From the NCBI GenBank assembly GCA_964544155.1, contig CAZJAH010000017.1:1-57773 (forward strand): a stretch of DNA of 57,773 bases. The letters run 5' to 3'. Below are positions 1-8,596 of this stretch, piece after piece. The stretch comes from CAZJAH01 sp964544155. GTDB lineage: Bacteria > Bacteroidota > Ignavibacteria > Kapaibacteriales > UBA2268. The translations under genes were made by a program, and so were the position numbers. A model generated the notes under the pieces. The model saw nothing but the letters and a program-made list of their open reading frames with translations. It was not told the DNA's origin and did not search any database. Each line of letters opens with the position of its first letter. Position 1 is the stretch's first letter.

Positions 1-121
1 CCACGTCGAATATCGTTAACGACTGTGATAGCGCGGCCTGCGCGAGCAGCAGCATACATATATTCACCGAAATAAAATATCCTGCCGTGCTCAAAAATGT
101 TTTTTTATTGATTGCTTTCAT
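1..121 (-). CDS. N-terminal fragment of a secreted protein (3' part outside window)
   Basis: Only the first 40 codons are inside the window. They read as a signal peptide: a Lys-rich start (MKAINKKTF), a hydrophobic stretch ending in LLLAQAALSQ, then a mature start SLTIFDV. The ATG at 121 has a good ribosome site (AAGGA) in the 12-base gap after the stop of the OmpA-type gene at 134, so the two are probably one operon. This suggests an envelope or surface protein linked to the OmpA-type protein. The family cannot be decided from this fragment. Confidence 0.7.
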   Translation of the reverse strand, partial: MKAINKKTFLSTAGYFISVNICMLLLAQAALSQSLTIFDV

Positions 122-133
122 GACTTATCCTTC

Positions 134-2287
134 TTAATCAATTTTATTTTTTACAGTGATAACAACAGTTCTGCAGTAGAAACGGCCTTCAGGCAGATCG
201 TTATCATAAAGCAGTATCTCTTCACCCATTCCTTTGTGGTCGGCGTCTTTTCTTCCCAGAGCTTCTTTGGCCGCACGCGCCCTGCGCTCTGATAGTTCTT
301 TATTGTAAGCGGCTTCGCCTGTGCGGTCGGTATAAGCCGCGATCTCAATTTCCGAATCCGGGTTTACCCGCCCCTGAATGAAGTCGATTATCCTTTCATT
401 GCTTCCTTCTATTATTGCTTTGTCGAAGTCAAAAAGTATAAGGCTGAACCTTTCGATCTCGTAATCGCCGACGCGCTCTCTCTTTTTATGTTCGAGGGTA
501 ACTACCTCCACGTCCAGTGCTTCACCCTCGAACTCCCTGATATTGTCTTTTTTATCTTCCACTTTCAGTGAATAAAGGATAGGTTCATTATATTGCGGCG
601 TTATCCTCTGGTTTTCTTCCAGTACCCAATCAGCTGTGTTGATCTCATCAGTAGTTCCCGTAAATCTGAACTTATTATCGGCCCGCGATTCCTGCCAGGC
701 GCTAATCCCCCATGATTTAACTCCGGCCTCGCTTTCAATATCCGCCTTAAATCTCACCACAGGCGGATTTGATGTACGGTGGATATTTTTAATAAATACC
801 GGCTCGATTATCCTGTGGTCATCTGAATTAATCTCTACCCGCCTGTTTTCCGCGATTTTCTCAGGCTCATTTGTGGGCGTTGATTCCAGCTCAGGCAGGT
901 TTCTTTTTTCTATACTAATTCTACCGGGTGCTATCTTCCAAACTTCAGTCAGGTAAGCTTTAACTGCTTCAGCCCGCCTTTCGGAAAGCCTCAGAGCGCC
1001 TTTTTCAGGGCCGGTATCAGAGTTGCAGCCGACTAAGGTAATATTCGCTTCCGGGTAATCAGCCATTCGCCTGGCAACTATATTAAGTAAATTGTGGTAG
1101 ATTTCTATCGTATTCACCCAATAAAGGCTGTCAGGTTCAAATTCACTTGCGTCCGAAACCGAAAGCAGATCATATCTGCCCGGGATTTCTGCCGAATTTT
1201 CTTCGAAGAATATATAATTTAGCAGCGGGTCCAGTCGGTTGGCGATAAACTCTTCAATCACAAATACGGGATTTGACATTTCCGCGCCAGTAGAATCAAC
1301 TCCCAGGGCGGTAATTTTTCCGGCGATTTTGTAATCGCGCGGTATTTTCAATGTATCGATACGGGTGATGATCTCGGTATTAATGATCAGCTCATCGGTT
1401 TCATTTACTTCTATTCTGCTGCTTTCTTTGCCGGGAATGATCACCATCCGGGCGATCTGATCGGATTCCACTTTGATTGTGTCTATGCGCAATTCCTTTT
1501 CGCGGACTTCTTCTTTCTCATGAGTTTGCATTGGAGCGTATTTAATTGCCAGGCCGGCGTTAAATGTATTGATCTTCCAGCTTGTATTGCTGACAATTTC
1601 ATTAATTGGTAAATAATAGGTGAGCCTCGGCACTAAGAGAAGCTCGCCGCTTTTATTCAAAGGCAGTTCATAATAAACCCTTCCGAGCAGATGCATGTGA
1701 GTGGATACCGATTCGGGTATATCGCCTGAGAATTCATTTCTGACAGAGCTGTGTGTGTCGTTACCATCCTCATCGAGGAATGTGCCATAGCCTTCGGGTT
1801 CGGTTATAACTTCCTCCTGCTCGTAGGCGCTTTTGGAATTAAATCCAACCGTTCCGCCAACTGCCACAAAGAAGCTTTGAAATATATTATAATCAACAGA
1901 TAAATCTAAATTAATATTAGAGATATTTCCCTGCAAGCGGTGCTCAAAAGTGCCCGGCGCCGGGCCTGATTCGATATTAATTGTTGTGGATTCTTCTCTG
2001 AGAAGCAAGCCGTTCAGAACCGAATAGCCTAAATTAGCTGACGCCCAAAACCCATCCGACAGCTTTCTCTGATAAAGCACTCCAAGGCTGAAACCTGTAC
2101 CGTCACCGCTTTCAAAAGCCGGGCAGCAGTTTGGTATGTCTTTTAGTTTATAAAAATCTGCCGAATGAAGGTTGTAATTAAATCCGCCCGATAATCCGAA
2201 TTTATTTATCGCGGCGCTATCTTGAGTAAACAAGGTAGTACAAGAAAGAATAAGTAAGCAAATTGAATAAAACTGTAATTTTTTCAT
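134..2287 (-). CDS. Outer-membrane protein with N-terminal beta-barrel-like region and two OmpA-like domains
   Basis: 717 residues. A signal peptide (1-21, hydrophobic core then TLFTQDSA) precedes a beta-strand-rich region (about 25-250) with alternating aromatic/hydrophobic residues, typical of an outer-membrane barrel. A linker follows, then an OmpA-like peptidoglycan-binding region (about 355-490, with LSERRAEAVKAYL and NRRVEI) and a second OmpA-like domain at the C-terminus (about 615-715, with FDFDKA, AYTDRTG, LSERRARAAKEAL). OmpA-family domains bind diaminopimelate in peptidoglycan through Asp and Arg residues; both copies keep the helix motif. The probable role is an outer-membrane/cell-wall anchor. 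Having two OmpA domains in one chain is unusual compared with classical OmpA. It is followed at 12 bases by the secreted-protein gene at 121..1. Confidence 0.85.
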   Translation of the reverse strand: MKKLQFYSICLLILSCTTLFTQDSAAINKFGLSGGFNYNLHSADFYKLKDIPNCCPAFESGDGTGFSLGVLYQRKLSDGFWASANLGYSVLNGLLLREESTTINIESGPAPGTFEHRLQGNISNINLDLSVDYNIFQSFFVAVGGTVGFNSKSAYEQEEVITEPEGYGTFLDEDGNDTHSSVRNEFSGDIPESVSTHMHLLGRVYYELPLNKSGELLLVPRLTYYLPINEIVSNTSWKINTFNAGLAIKYAPMQTHEKEEVREKELRIDTIKVESDQIARMVIIPGKESSRIEVNETDELIINTEIITRIDTLKIPRDYKIAGKITALGVDSTGAEMSNPVFVIEEFIANRLDPLLNYIFFEENSAEIPGRYDLLSVSDASEFEPDSLYWVNTIEIYHNLLNIVARRMADYPEANITLVGCNSDTGPEKGALRLSERRAEAVKAYLTEVWKIAPGRISIEKRNLPELESTPTNEPEKIAENRRVEINSDDHRIIEPVFIKNIHRTSNPPVVRFKADIESEAGVKSWGISAWQESRADNKFRFTGTTDEINTADWVLEENQRITPQYNEPILYSLKVEDKKDNIREFEGEALDVEVVTLEHKKRERVGDYEIERFSLILFDFDKAIIEGSNERIIDFIQGRVNPDSEIEIAAYTDRTGEAAYNKELSERRARAAKEALGRKDADHKGMGEEILLYDNDLPEGRFYCRTVVITVKNKID

Positions 2288-2625
2288 TCTGATAAAGCCT
2301 GAGTTTGTATTGTTGTGTATATTTCAATATAAAGAAGTTTATAGTAATATCATAAAACTAAATAGTAAAATTTGCAGACATATAAATATTTAAAAAGCAA
2401 GCATTATTTAAATTTTGTAAAACTTGTGTTGTTTCTTGAATTTTTTTTTTTAACCCAAACACATTAAGGCTTATTATTAATTAATTTAATAACAAAAACT
2501 TACAAAATTCATTCATGTAAACTAATCTGTTCACCAAAATAAAATCGCCTTTTATAATGAAACTTTTTACATTCTTAGCTGTTAGTAATGTAAAATGCTA
2601 TCCAATTAATCGATGGGAGAAATTG
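2288..2625. promoter_or_regulatory. Divergent intergenic region
   Basis: This 338-base, very AT-rich stretch lies between the divergently transcribed OmpA-type gene and the T9SS cargo gene, so it should carry both promoters. It contains a run of T (about 2440-2450) and AT-only palindromic segments (TTATTAATTAATTTAATAA around 2472-2490). No promoter element can be assigned with confidence, and no RNA or small gene was recognised. Confidence 0.35.
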
Positions 2626-5493
2626 ATGAAACAAATTTACAAAATGCTATGCGTAGTAATTGTCACTGTATTTCTAAACGGCACATTACTTTCAAATGAT
2701 ACTCATTCTTATGTACAGGATGAGACCTACTTCTACAACGGAAATGCCGGCAGGGAATTCATTATTGCGATACCGCCAAATGATGACCAGCTGGCTCAAA
2801 GGGAATCTCTTGAAATGTATATTAGTTCGGCTTTTGCCGCGAATGTTAAGATTAAAATGCCGGGTGCTCAAGGAAGCCTTTCTACCAAAATTAAGCCCGG
2901 AGAAGTTAAAACCTTTAGTACATTTAACGGCGGTATGGATTGGAGCCTTGAGGTATGGGAAGATGAATCCCCGGTTGAAAAAGCCATAGAAATAACATCC
3001 GATGCACCTGTCAATGTTTATGTGCTCAACTCAAAAAGTGCTTCTTCCGACGGTTATATGGCCATTCCTGTTTCAAATTTTGGGACTGACTACATTCATT
3101 GTTCTTATTATGACTTTCATGAAAATAGAAAATGGGCAGGAGGTTTTTTAATCATTGGCACCCATGATAATACGGAAGCCAGAATTTTCTTAAAGGGAAG
3201 AGGAGGTCAATATGATAAAACCGCCGGCGGAAAAGAAATAGGCAAGAATTACTTAGTAAAGCTCGATAAAGGTGAAGTCTATATGATCAGGGGAGGCGGA
3301 AATACCCAGGCAACATTCGACCTTACCGGATCCCGGGTTACATCAGATAAGCCGGTTGGTTTAATATCCTTCCACAACCGAACTACCTTACCGAAATCGA
3401 ATGCATCGAGCAGGGACCATTTGTCCGAGATGATACCCCCTACAACTGCCTGGGGTAAGGAGTATTACAGCTTAGCCCTTAATAGAAAAATAAATATGGG
3501 CGACCTCTTTAGAGTTGTAGCTCTGGAAGAGGACACAGATGTCGATATTAGATGGTATGATTTGCATAATAAACAACAAATCGATAAGAGAAATTTTATT
3601 CTTGAAAAATCCGGTGATTTCCATGATATACTGGAAACTGATCACAGATGGCCTCATAGTAATCCATCGATCAGAGGAACTTCTGTTTTCAAGGCTGATA
3701 AACCAATTCTCGTAATGCAATACTCATATTCAGTTTCATGGGATGGAGACTCAAATTATGACCCGTTCATGTTTCTGGTAACAGCTAAAGAACAGTATAA
3801 TTATTCAACTATTTTTCAAACTCCAGTTCAGCTTGGATTTAAAAAGAATTATGTTAATATCATCGCCATAGGTGATGTAACGGATCCAACGAGAGCTGAT
3901 ATAAAGTCTATTAAATTAGATGGAGAACCTGTATTCGAGTTAATTCCATACTTTCCTTTTAATCAAATACCGGGCACTGATCTTTTTTGGGCAAGAGTAG
4001 AAATTGCCATGGGGCCTCACATTTTGGAAGGAAATACAAAATTCGGCGCATACGTTTACGGCTATAAATCAGTTGATTCCTATGGCTGGCCTGCTGCGTT
4101 TTCGTCGAATCTGATCACTGACGACAAAAACATGCCTCAAGATTTTACCGAAGATATGGGAAATAATCAATATAAGGTGATCATCACCGACGAGGGAAGC
4201 GAATTTACTAAAAATGTTTTCGTCAGAGACACACAAAACGTACAGTTGTATTATGATGAAAGTCCGAGTTTTTGGCCGCCAAAGGACACCCTTATTATTA
4301 ATGTTGAAGTCCTCGATCTGACAAAAGAAGCTTATTTGGAGTATTACGCGGTTGATCGGGCCGGGAATGTTCATAACAGCAAAGAACTTTTTACCAAGGG
4401 TAAGCCATTCGTAATAGACCTGGTTAAACCTGAACCAGATCAGGTTTTCGAATCCGATACTGTTAAATTCAATTGGTTGTGCAGCGATGAATCAATCAAT
4501 ACTTTCAATTTATTAATTGCTAAAGATGAAGAGTTTACTCAAACATCCATTGATACAACTACCGGTGATGCAGAAATTGATCTTACTTTAGCTGACGGAT
4601 TGTATTACTGGAAAGCGGGTTCTGACACTGTGTGGTCAGGGACAAGATCATTTGTTGTAAATGCAGATGAAAGGCCGGATTTAATCTACCCGGTTAATTT
4701 TGCTTCCATAGAAAGCATGAATCCGGTATTTAAATGGTATTCGCCTAATCTAACAAAATTTGTGATTGAGATCGTGGCTATGCAGAATCAGAATGATGTA
4801 CTTTATTTAAAAGATACGGTTACCGTAATGGAATACAAGCCGGCATTTTATAAAGCAGGAATGTACAAATGGAGAGTTAAATCGTTAGAACCGGTTGAAA
4901 CAGAATGGTCGGACTACGAAAGCTTTGCCGTTGAAGTATTTAAAGCACCCGAGATACCTGATCTTTTAATGCCCCAAAATAACAAAAATGTTGAATCTGA
5001 AATGACATTTATTTGGTCTAGTTCGGGAATGGGAGAATATGAATTCCAACTGGCTAAGGATGAAAGCTTCAGCATTCTCGAACATAGTGATATAACAAAA
5101 GATACAAGTTTAACGATCACCCTCGAAAATGATGATTATTTCTGGAAGGTAAGAAGTAAATCTGAATTCGCTGAAAGCCCCTGGAGCCAGGTATGGCGAG
5201 TATTAAATACTACTGGTATGCTTCAAAATCCTGAAGAAATTAGCATGAGAATTAGCCCCAACCCCGCTAACGAAATCATTAGGATCAGCTTTAACGTTGA
5301 TGCGGCTTCGCGTATCGAGGGACAAGTATTGGATATTCAGGGTAATAGAATTAAAGAAATAATAGCAAAAAATAAATATTCAGGTAATTACTCTGAAGAA
5401 ATCGGCCTTGGGGATATGCCTTCAGGCAATTACTTCCTGAAGCTCAGCATAGGCGATAAGCACTATATGATGAAATTTACTGTTCAAAGGTAG
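2626..5493 (+). CDS. Secreted IgGFc-binding-like protein with T9SS type A sorting domain
   Basis: The start at 2626 is chosen because MKQIYKMLCVVIVTVFLNG is a clear signal peptide and is preceded by GGGAGA; an in-frame ATG at 2557 would add 23 residues before it. The first ~480 residues of the 955 resemble the IgGFc-binding N-terminal domain family, with FIIAIPPN and the SDGYMAIPVSNFGTDY motif. About 580-870 contains Ig/FN3-like repeats with tryptophans at regular spacing (FNWLCS, FKWYSP, FIWSSS, each with a YYWK/YKWR/YFWK partner). The last ~80 residues are a T9SS sorting tail: SPNPANE, then GQVLDIQGN, MPSGNYFLKL and a basic end. This predicts export by T9SS to the cell surface. A strong terminator follows at 5526. 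Confidence 0.88.
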   Translation: MKQIYKMLCVVIVTVFLNGTLLSNDTHSYVQDETYFYNGNAGREFIIAIPPNDDQLAQRESLEMYISSAFAANVKIKMPGAQGSLSTKIKPGEVKTFSTFNGGMDWSLEVWEDESPVEKAIEITSDAPVNVYVLNSKSASSDGYMAIPVSNFGTDYIHCSYYDFHENRKWAGGFLIIGTHDNTEARIFLKGRGGQYDKTAGGKEIGKNYLVKLDKGEVYMIRGGGNTQATFDLTGSRVTSDKPVGLISFHNRTTLPKSNASSRDHLSEMIPPTTAWGKEYYSLALNRKINMGDLFRVVALEEDTDVDIRWYDLHNKQQIDKRNFILEKSGDFHDILETDHRWPHSNPSIRGTSVFKADKPILVMQYSYSVSWDGDSNYDPFMFLVTAKEQYNYSTIFQTPVQLGFKKNYVNIIAIGDVTDPTRADIKSIKLDGEPVFELIPYFPFNQIPGTDLFWARVEIAMGPHILEGNTKFGAYVYGYKSVDSYGWPAAFSSNLITDDKNMPQDFTEDMGNNQYKVIITDEGSEFTKNVFVRDTQNVQLYYDESPSFWPPKDTLIINVEVLDLTKEAYLEYYAVDRAGNVHNSKELFTKGKPFVIDLVKPEPDQVFESDTVKFNWLCSDESINTFNLLIAKDEEFTQTSIDTTTGDAEIDLTLADGLYYWKAGSDTVWSGTRSFVVNADERPDLIYPVNFASIESMNPVFKWYSPNLTKFVIEIVAMQNQNDVLYLKDTVTVMEYKPAFYKAGMYKWRVKSLEPVETEWSDYESFAVEVFKAPEIPDLLMPQNNKNVESEMTFIWSSSGMGEYEFQLAKDESFSILEHSDITKDTSLTITLENDDYFWKVRSKSEFAESPWSQVWRVLNTTGMLQNPEEISMRISPNPANEIIRISFNVDAASRIEGQVLDIQGNRIKEIIAKNKYSGNYSEEIGLGDMPSGNYFLKLSIGDKHYMMKFTVQR

Positions 5494-5525
5494 ATTATTT
5501 ATCGGGATAAAACAAAAGAACAAGG

Positions 5526-5550
5526 AAGGGAGGTTTTGCCTCCCTTTTTT
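5526..5550 (+). terminator. Rho-independent terminator of the T9SS cargo gene
   Basis: An 8-bp stem AAGGGAGG/CCTCCCTT closes a TTTTG loop and is followed by a run of six T. Confidence 0.9.
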
Positions 5551-5560
5551 GAAAACTTCA

Positions 5561-7090
5561 CTATCCCAGGTTTTTCAGGACTATTTCGTAAATATCCCGG
5601 CGCCTGTCAGATAATGTGCGGACACTTCCCTGATGGTGCAGCTCCTTGAGAAGGTCGAGGTCAACATCTGCTATCAGGGTCATCTCTGTATTAGGTGTTG
5701 CTTCCGCTTTAATCGAATTAGTTGGGAAAGCAAAATCAGAAGGCGTAAATACAGCAGACTGCGCGAACTGGATATCCATATTATTAACATTCGGCAGGTT
5801 GCCGACGCATCCTGCTATTGCCACATAACATTCATTTTCCACGGCGCGTGCCTGCGCGCATACCCTGACGCGGTTATAGCCGTTTTGAGTATCAGTCAGA
5901 AACGGAACGAATAGTATTTCCATGCCCTGATCAGCGTAAACCCTGGACAGCTCCGGAAATTCTACATCGTAACATACCAGTATTCCTATTTTGCCGCAGT
6001 CAGTATCGAATACTTTGATTTGATCGCCGCCTGTCATGCCCCATGCGGCCTTCTCCGCTGGAGTTATGTGCAGCTTGTAGTACTGCTCCGTTGTGCCGTC
6101 TCTGCGGCAGAGATAAGTAACATTATACAGCTTGTCATGCTCTATCACCGGCATACTTCCGCCGACAATATTAACATTATAGCTTACTGCCAGATCCCTA
6201 AACCGGTTATATATCCTCTCAGTATATCCCGCCAGGCCGCGAATGGCCTGTGCCTCACCCAGGTGATTGTATTTTGCCATCAAAGGAGCGTTGAATAATT
6301 CAGGGAAAAGCACGAAATCCGCCTGGTAGTCGCTCACGGCATCAACAAAGTACTCTGTCTGCTCCATGAGTTCATCCACTGAGTCGAAGCGGCGCATCTG
6401 CCACTGCACCAGCCCCAGGCGAACGACCTTTTTTTGGGCGCCGACCATTGGGGGGATCTGATCTTCGTAATAAACATTGTTCCATTCGAGCAAAACAGCG
6501 TAATCGCGGGACTCGGCATCGCCCGGGAGGTATCCCTTAAGCACTTTTCTTACGTGGAAATCATTGGATAACTGGAAAGTCAGCACTGGATCGTAAATTT
6601 CATTTTCTTTTACTTTTTGGATGTATTCGCGGGGCTTCATTTCCTTATCATAATCTTTAAAATTGGGTATTCTTCCGCCGAAAATAATGGAACGCAGGTT
6701 GAGGTTTTCGCAAAGCTCCTTACGGGCATCATAAAGCCTGCGGCCGAGCCTCATGCCGCGGTAATCAGGGTGCACGAATACCTCTATGCCGTAAAGCACA
6801 TCCCCCTTTGGATCGTGAGTGTCGAAAGTTTCATCGGCGGTTATCTGCCTGAAGGTGTGATTGTCATCGAATTTTTTGTAATCAACTATTATTGTCAGGG
6901 CGCTGGCCACTACCCTGCCGTTTACTTCCAGGCAAAGCTGTCCTTGAGGAAATATATCGAGCAGCTTTTTGATTTGGCCTTCATCCCATCGAAGGCTTTC
7001 GTTTTCTTCATATACTCTTCTGGCGGTTTCATTTAGCTGAACGTAATCATCCAGCACCAGATTCCTAAGTTCAATTTTCAGGTTTTCCAT
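5561..7090 (-). CDS. GNAT acetyltransferase-carbon-nitrogen hydrolase (nitrilase) fusion
   Basis: 509 residues in two domains. About 1-205 is a GNAT acetyltransferase with the acetyl-CoA loop RGMRLGRRLY (111-120). About 222-509 is a nitrilase-superfamily amidohydrolase with the full Glu-Lys-Cys triad: E264 in FPELF, K339 in YYKLHITPAEK and C373 in ILVCYDVEFPE. This two-domain arrangement is known in many bacteria, usually annotated as bifunctional GNAT/carbon-nitrogen hydrolase; its substrate is not established. It is monocistronic, convergent with the T9SS cargo gene and separated from it by the 5526 hairpin. The ATG at 7090 agrees with the domain start. Confidence 0.93.
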   Translation of the reverse strand: MENLKIELRNLVLDDYVQLNETARRVYEENESLRWDEGQIKKLLDIFPQGQLCLEVNGRVVASALTIIVDYKKFDDNHTFRQITADETFDTHDPKGDVLYGIEVFVHPDYRGMRLGRRLYDARKELCENLNLRSIIFGGRIPNFKDYDKEMKPREYIQKVKENEIYDPVLTFQLSNDFHVRKVLKGYLPGDAESRDYAVLLEWNNVYYEDQIPPMVGAQKKVVRLGLVQWQMRRFDSVDELMEQTEYFVDAVSDYQADFVLFPELFNAPLMAKYNHLGEAQAIRGLAGYTERIYNRFRDLAVSYNVNIVGGSMPVIEHDKLYNVTYLCRRDGTTEQYYKLHITPAEKAAWGMTGGDQIKVFDTDCGKIGILVCYDVEFPELSRVYADQGMEILFVPFLTDTQNGYNRVRVCAQARAVENECYVAIAGCVGNLPNVNNMDIQFAQSAVFTPSDFAFPTNSIKAEATPNTEMTLIADVDLDLLKELHHQGSVRTLSDRRRDIYEIVLKNLG

Positions 7091-7271
7091 TCAAATTTTT
7101 AAATTTTGTCCAAATGCTTTATTATATCAGCGTTCATGGGCGTGGATTATTATTTAAATATAAATTTCCGGCTCAAACCTGAAAAATATTTTTTCAGTAA
7201 AAAAACACTTGCAAATGACGTTTAAATTTACTATGTTATTTTGTAATCATTTTTACATTTGGGATGTGTGA
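7091..7271. promoter_or_regulatory. Upstream region of the GNAT-nitrilase gene
   Basis: AT-rich, non-coding stretch that must hold the promoter of the minus-strand fusion gene. No distinct motif was recognised. Confidence 0.3.
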
Positions 7272-7361
7272 AATGAAAAAGTTTTGCTTTTATACTCAGC
7301 AGGCATTTACTTTGTGGCCGTACAAATAGGCAGCAGAAAGTATTATAAAAAATTAGTGTGA
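7272..7361 (+). pseudogene. Remnant of a T9SS C-terminal sorting domain
   Basis: Between a TGA at 7269 and a TGA at 7359 one frame reads LLLYSAGIYFVAVQIGSR followed by KYYKKLV and stop. This is the hallmark end of a T9SS type A sorting tail (the AGIYFV core, a short beta hairpin, then a basic KKLV terminus). No start codon or body precedes it, so it is the stranded 3' end of a lost surface-protein gene. A competing frame gives only an 18-codon ORF from ATG 7273. The match is by eye; the length is about 29 residues. Confidence 0.65.
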
Positions 7362-7374
7362 ATCTCCTTCTGAT

Positions 7375-7584
7375 TCAATAAAAAAACCCACAGTCCCAAC
7401 CCCAAGACCACACGGGGCCTTCTATAAAATCATCGATAACTGAATACTTACCCCAGTCGGGTCCGCCTGTAGCGTAATAGAATTTTAAAAGCTCCAGAGA
7501 ATCTTTTTCACGGGTCTTTTTGACTGCCATGGACTCGGCAGACATAAAAAATAGCAGGGCTATAATTGTTAGCAACGTTTTCAT
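7375..7584 (-). pseudogene. Inverted 5' end of an LRR-family secreted protein gene
   Basis: 69 codons. It begins with a signal peptide (MKTLLTIIALLFFMSAESMA) and continues DSLELLKFYYATGGPDW, the entry motif of bacterial leucine-rich-repeat surface proteins (DS-LxxLY-ATGG-W), then GPVWSWGWDCGFF and a stop. Proteins of this kind continue directly into repeats, so the fragment is truncated. The missing continuation starts on the opposite strand at about 7586. See the inverted-segment entry. Confidence 0.65.
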
Positions 7585-7596
7585 TGGTTTATTTAT
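7378..7596. repeat. Putative inverted segment bounded by imperfect 11-bp inverted repeats
   Basis: The arms are ATAAAAAAACC at 7378-7388 and GGTTTATTTAT at 7586-7596, inverted to each other with 10 of 11 matches. The segment holds the start and N-terminus of an LRR-type secreted protein on the minus strand, while the rest of that protein lies outside on the plus strand. The codon phase matches across the repeats: flipping the segment gives a continuous frame reading WDCGF(F/I)YVITGMGG. This may be a past or ongoing inversion; short repeats could also arise by chance or from an assembly error. Confidence 0.55.
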
Positions 7597-8186
7597 GTAA
7601 TTACCGGAATGGGTGGAAGCAATGAAGATATGAACATTGAAGGTTATTTACCTCATTTAGATCTAAATGATCTAGAATATTTGTTTCTTCCTGGACATAA
7701 ACTTTATGCAGATGATTTAGACTCACTTATTTATCCTAAACTTAAGGAAATGAATTTGTATAATAGCATGTTAAAAGGGAATCTAAAAAAAGTATTTTTA
7801 CCGGAAGTACAAGATATTTTTATAGCAGATAACCCTGCCTTGAATATATATATTGACGAATGGCATATTCCGAAGGTTGAGCAGATACTAATGGTGCGCA
7901 TGAACATATTCGGTAATTTCAATCAGTATTTGCTGAAGCCGTACGGATCATTATCGGAGATGAAAATCTCGGGGGCAAACAGATCCAATGGTACAGAGAT
8001 GATAAAATCCTCACCGGTAAAACCGAGAAAACGCTTATAGAAAAGTATCCCGGATTTTACCATTGCGAAGTTACCAATGATATTGCCAAAGGGCTCAAAT
8101 TAACGAGTGAGCACCATAAAGTAACTGTTACTTCACTTATTGATCCCCGGGTTGATAAAATAAATGCGCTATACCGCGACGATTGT
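7585..8186 (+). pseudogene. Body of the LRR/Ig-like surface protein gene, frameshifted and lacking its 5' end in this orientation
   Basis: In frame with codon 7585, YVITGMGGS leads into short LRR-like repeats (LPHLDLNDLEYLFLPG, LIYPKLKEMNLYN, VFLPEVQDIFIADN) up to about 7950. A second frame, open only after a TAA at 7914, then encodes an Ig-like domain: KQIQWYRDDKIL, TEKTL, and YPGFYHCEVTN with the Trp and Cys of the fold. One frameshift between 7917 and about 7965 separates the two. The Ig frame shows no stop and runs straight into the metal-binding protein that starts at 8187. The piece is probably non-functional. Confidence 0.6.
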
Positions 8187-8528
8187 TTGGCTAAGATAAA
8201 ATTTCTCGCTCTTTTCATGCTGCCGCTGTTTCTATTATACGCTGCTGAAGCGGGCGATACCGAAACGGTAAAGATAAAGACTTCCGCGCAGTGCGAAATG
8301 TGCAAGGAAAGAATTGAAAAAGAGCTGCCTAAAACTGACGGCGTTGAGGAAGCTAAGCTTATCCTTAGGAACGCTATGCTTTACGTGGAATATGACGTTG
8401 AAAAAACCAATCCCGATAAAGTAAGGCAGTCAGTCGCGGATATCGGCTATGACGCCGATGATGTGAAAGCTGATAAAGAAGCATATAGCGAATTACCACG
8501 CTGCTGCCAAAAACCGGAAGACAGATAA
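8187..8528 (+). CDS. Secreted heavy-metal-associated (HMA) domain protein
   Basis: 113 residues with a hydrophobic leader (KIKFLALFMLPLFLLYAAEA) and one HMA/MerP-like domain (about 28-95) carrying the CEMC metal site in TSAQCEMCKERI and the typical beta-alpha-beta-beta-alpha-beta length. It probably binds or shuttles a soft metal (Cu, Hg) in the periplasm. The start is uncertain: the best candidate is TTG at 8187 with no clear ribosome site, and an internal ATG at 8218 would shorten the leader. The frame is open upstream into the Ig-like fragment, so the native start may have been lost in a deletion fusion. Confidence 0.75.
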   Translation: MAKIKFLALFMLPLFLLYAAEAGDTETVKIKTSAQCEMCKERIEKELPKTDGVEEAKLILRNAMLYVEYDVEKTNPDKVRQSVADIGYDADDVKADKEAYSELPRCCQKPEDR

Positions 8529-8555
8529 AAAAGCCCGGAGCAAAACCCCGGGCTT
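8525..8555 (-). terminator. Terminator of the 8597-9238 gene
   Basis: Stem AAGCCCGG (8531-8538) and CCGGGCTT (8548-8555). On the minus strand it is followed by a run of T, so it serves the outer-membrane protein gene. It lies just after the stop of the convergent HMA gene. Confidence 0.85.
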
Positions 8556-8596
8556 AGAACAATTCTTAAGGCTCGTGAACAAAGATCGCGGGCATT

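Noticed and set aside
6617..7036. Plus-strand ORF of 139 codons
   Set aside because: It is antisense to the GNAT domain of the fusion gene and has no recognisable motif.
7273..7329. Short plus-strand ORF from ATG 7273 (18 codons)
   Set aside because: Another frame over the same bases encodes a T9SS sorting-tail end, which explains the sequence better.
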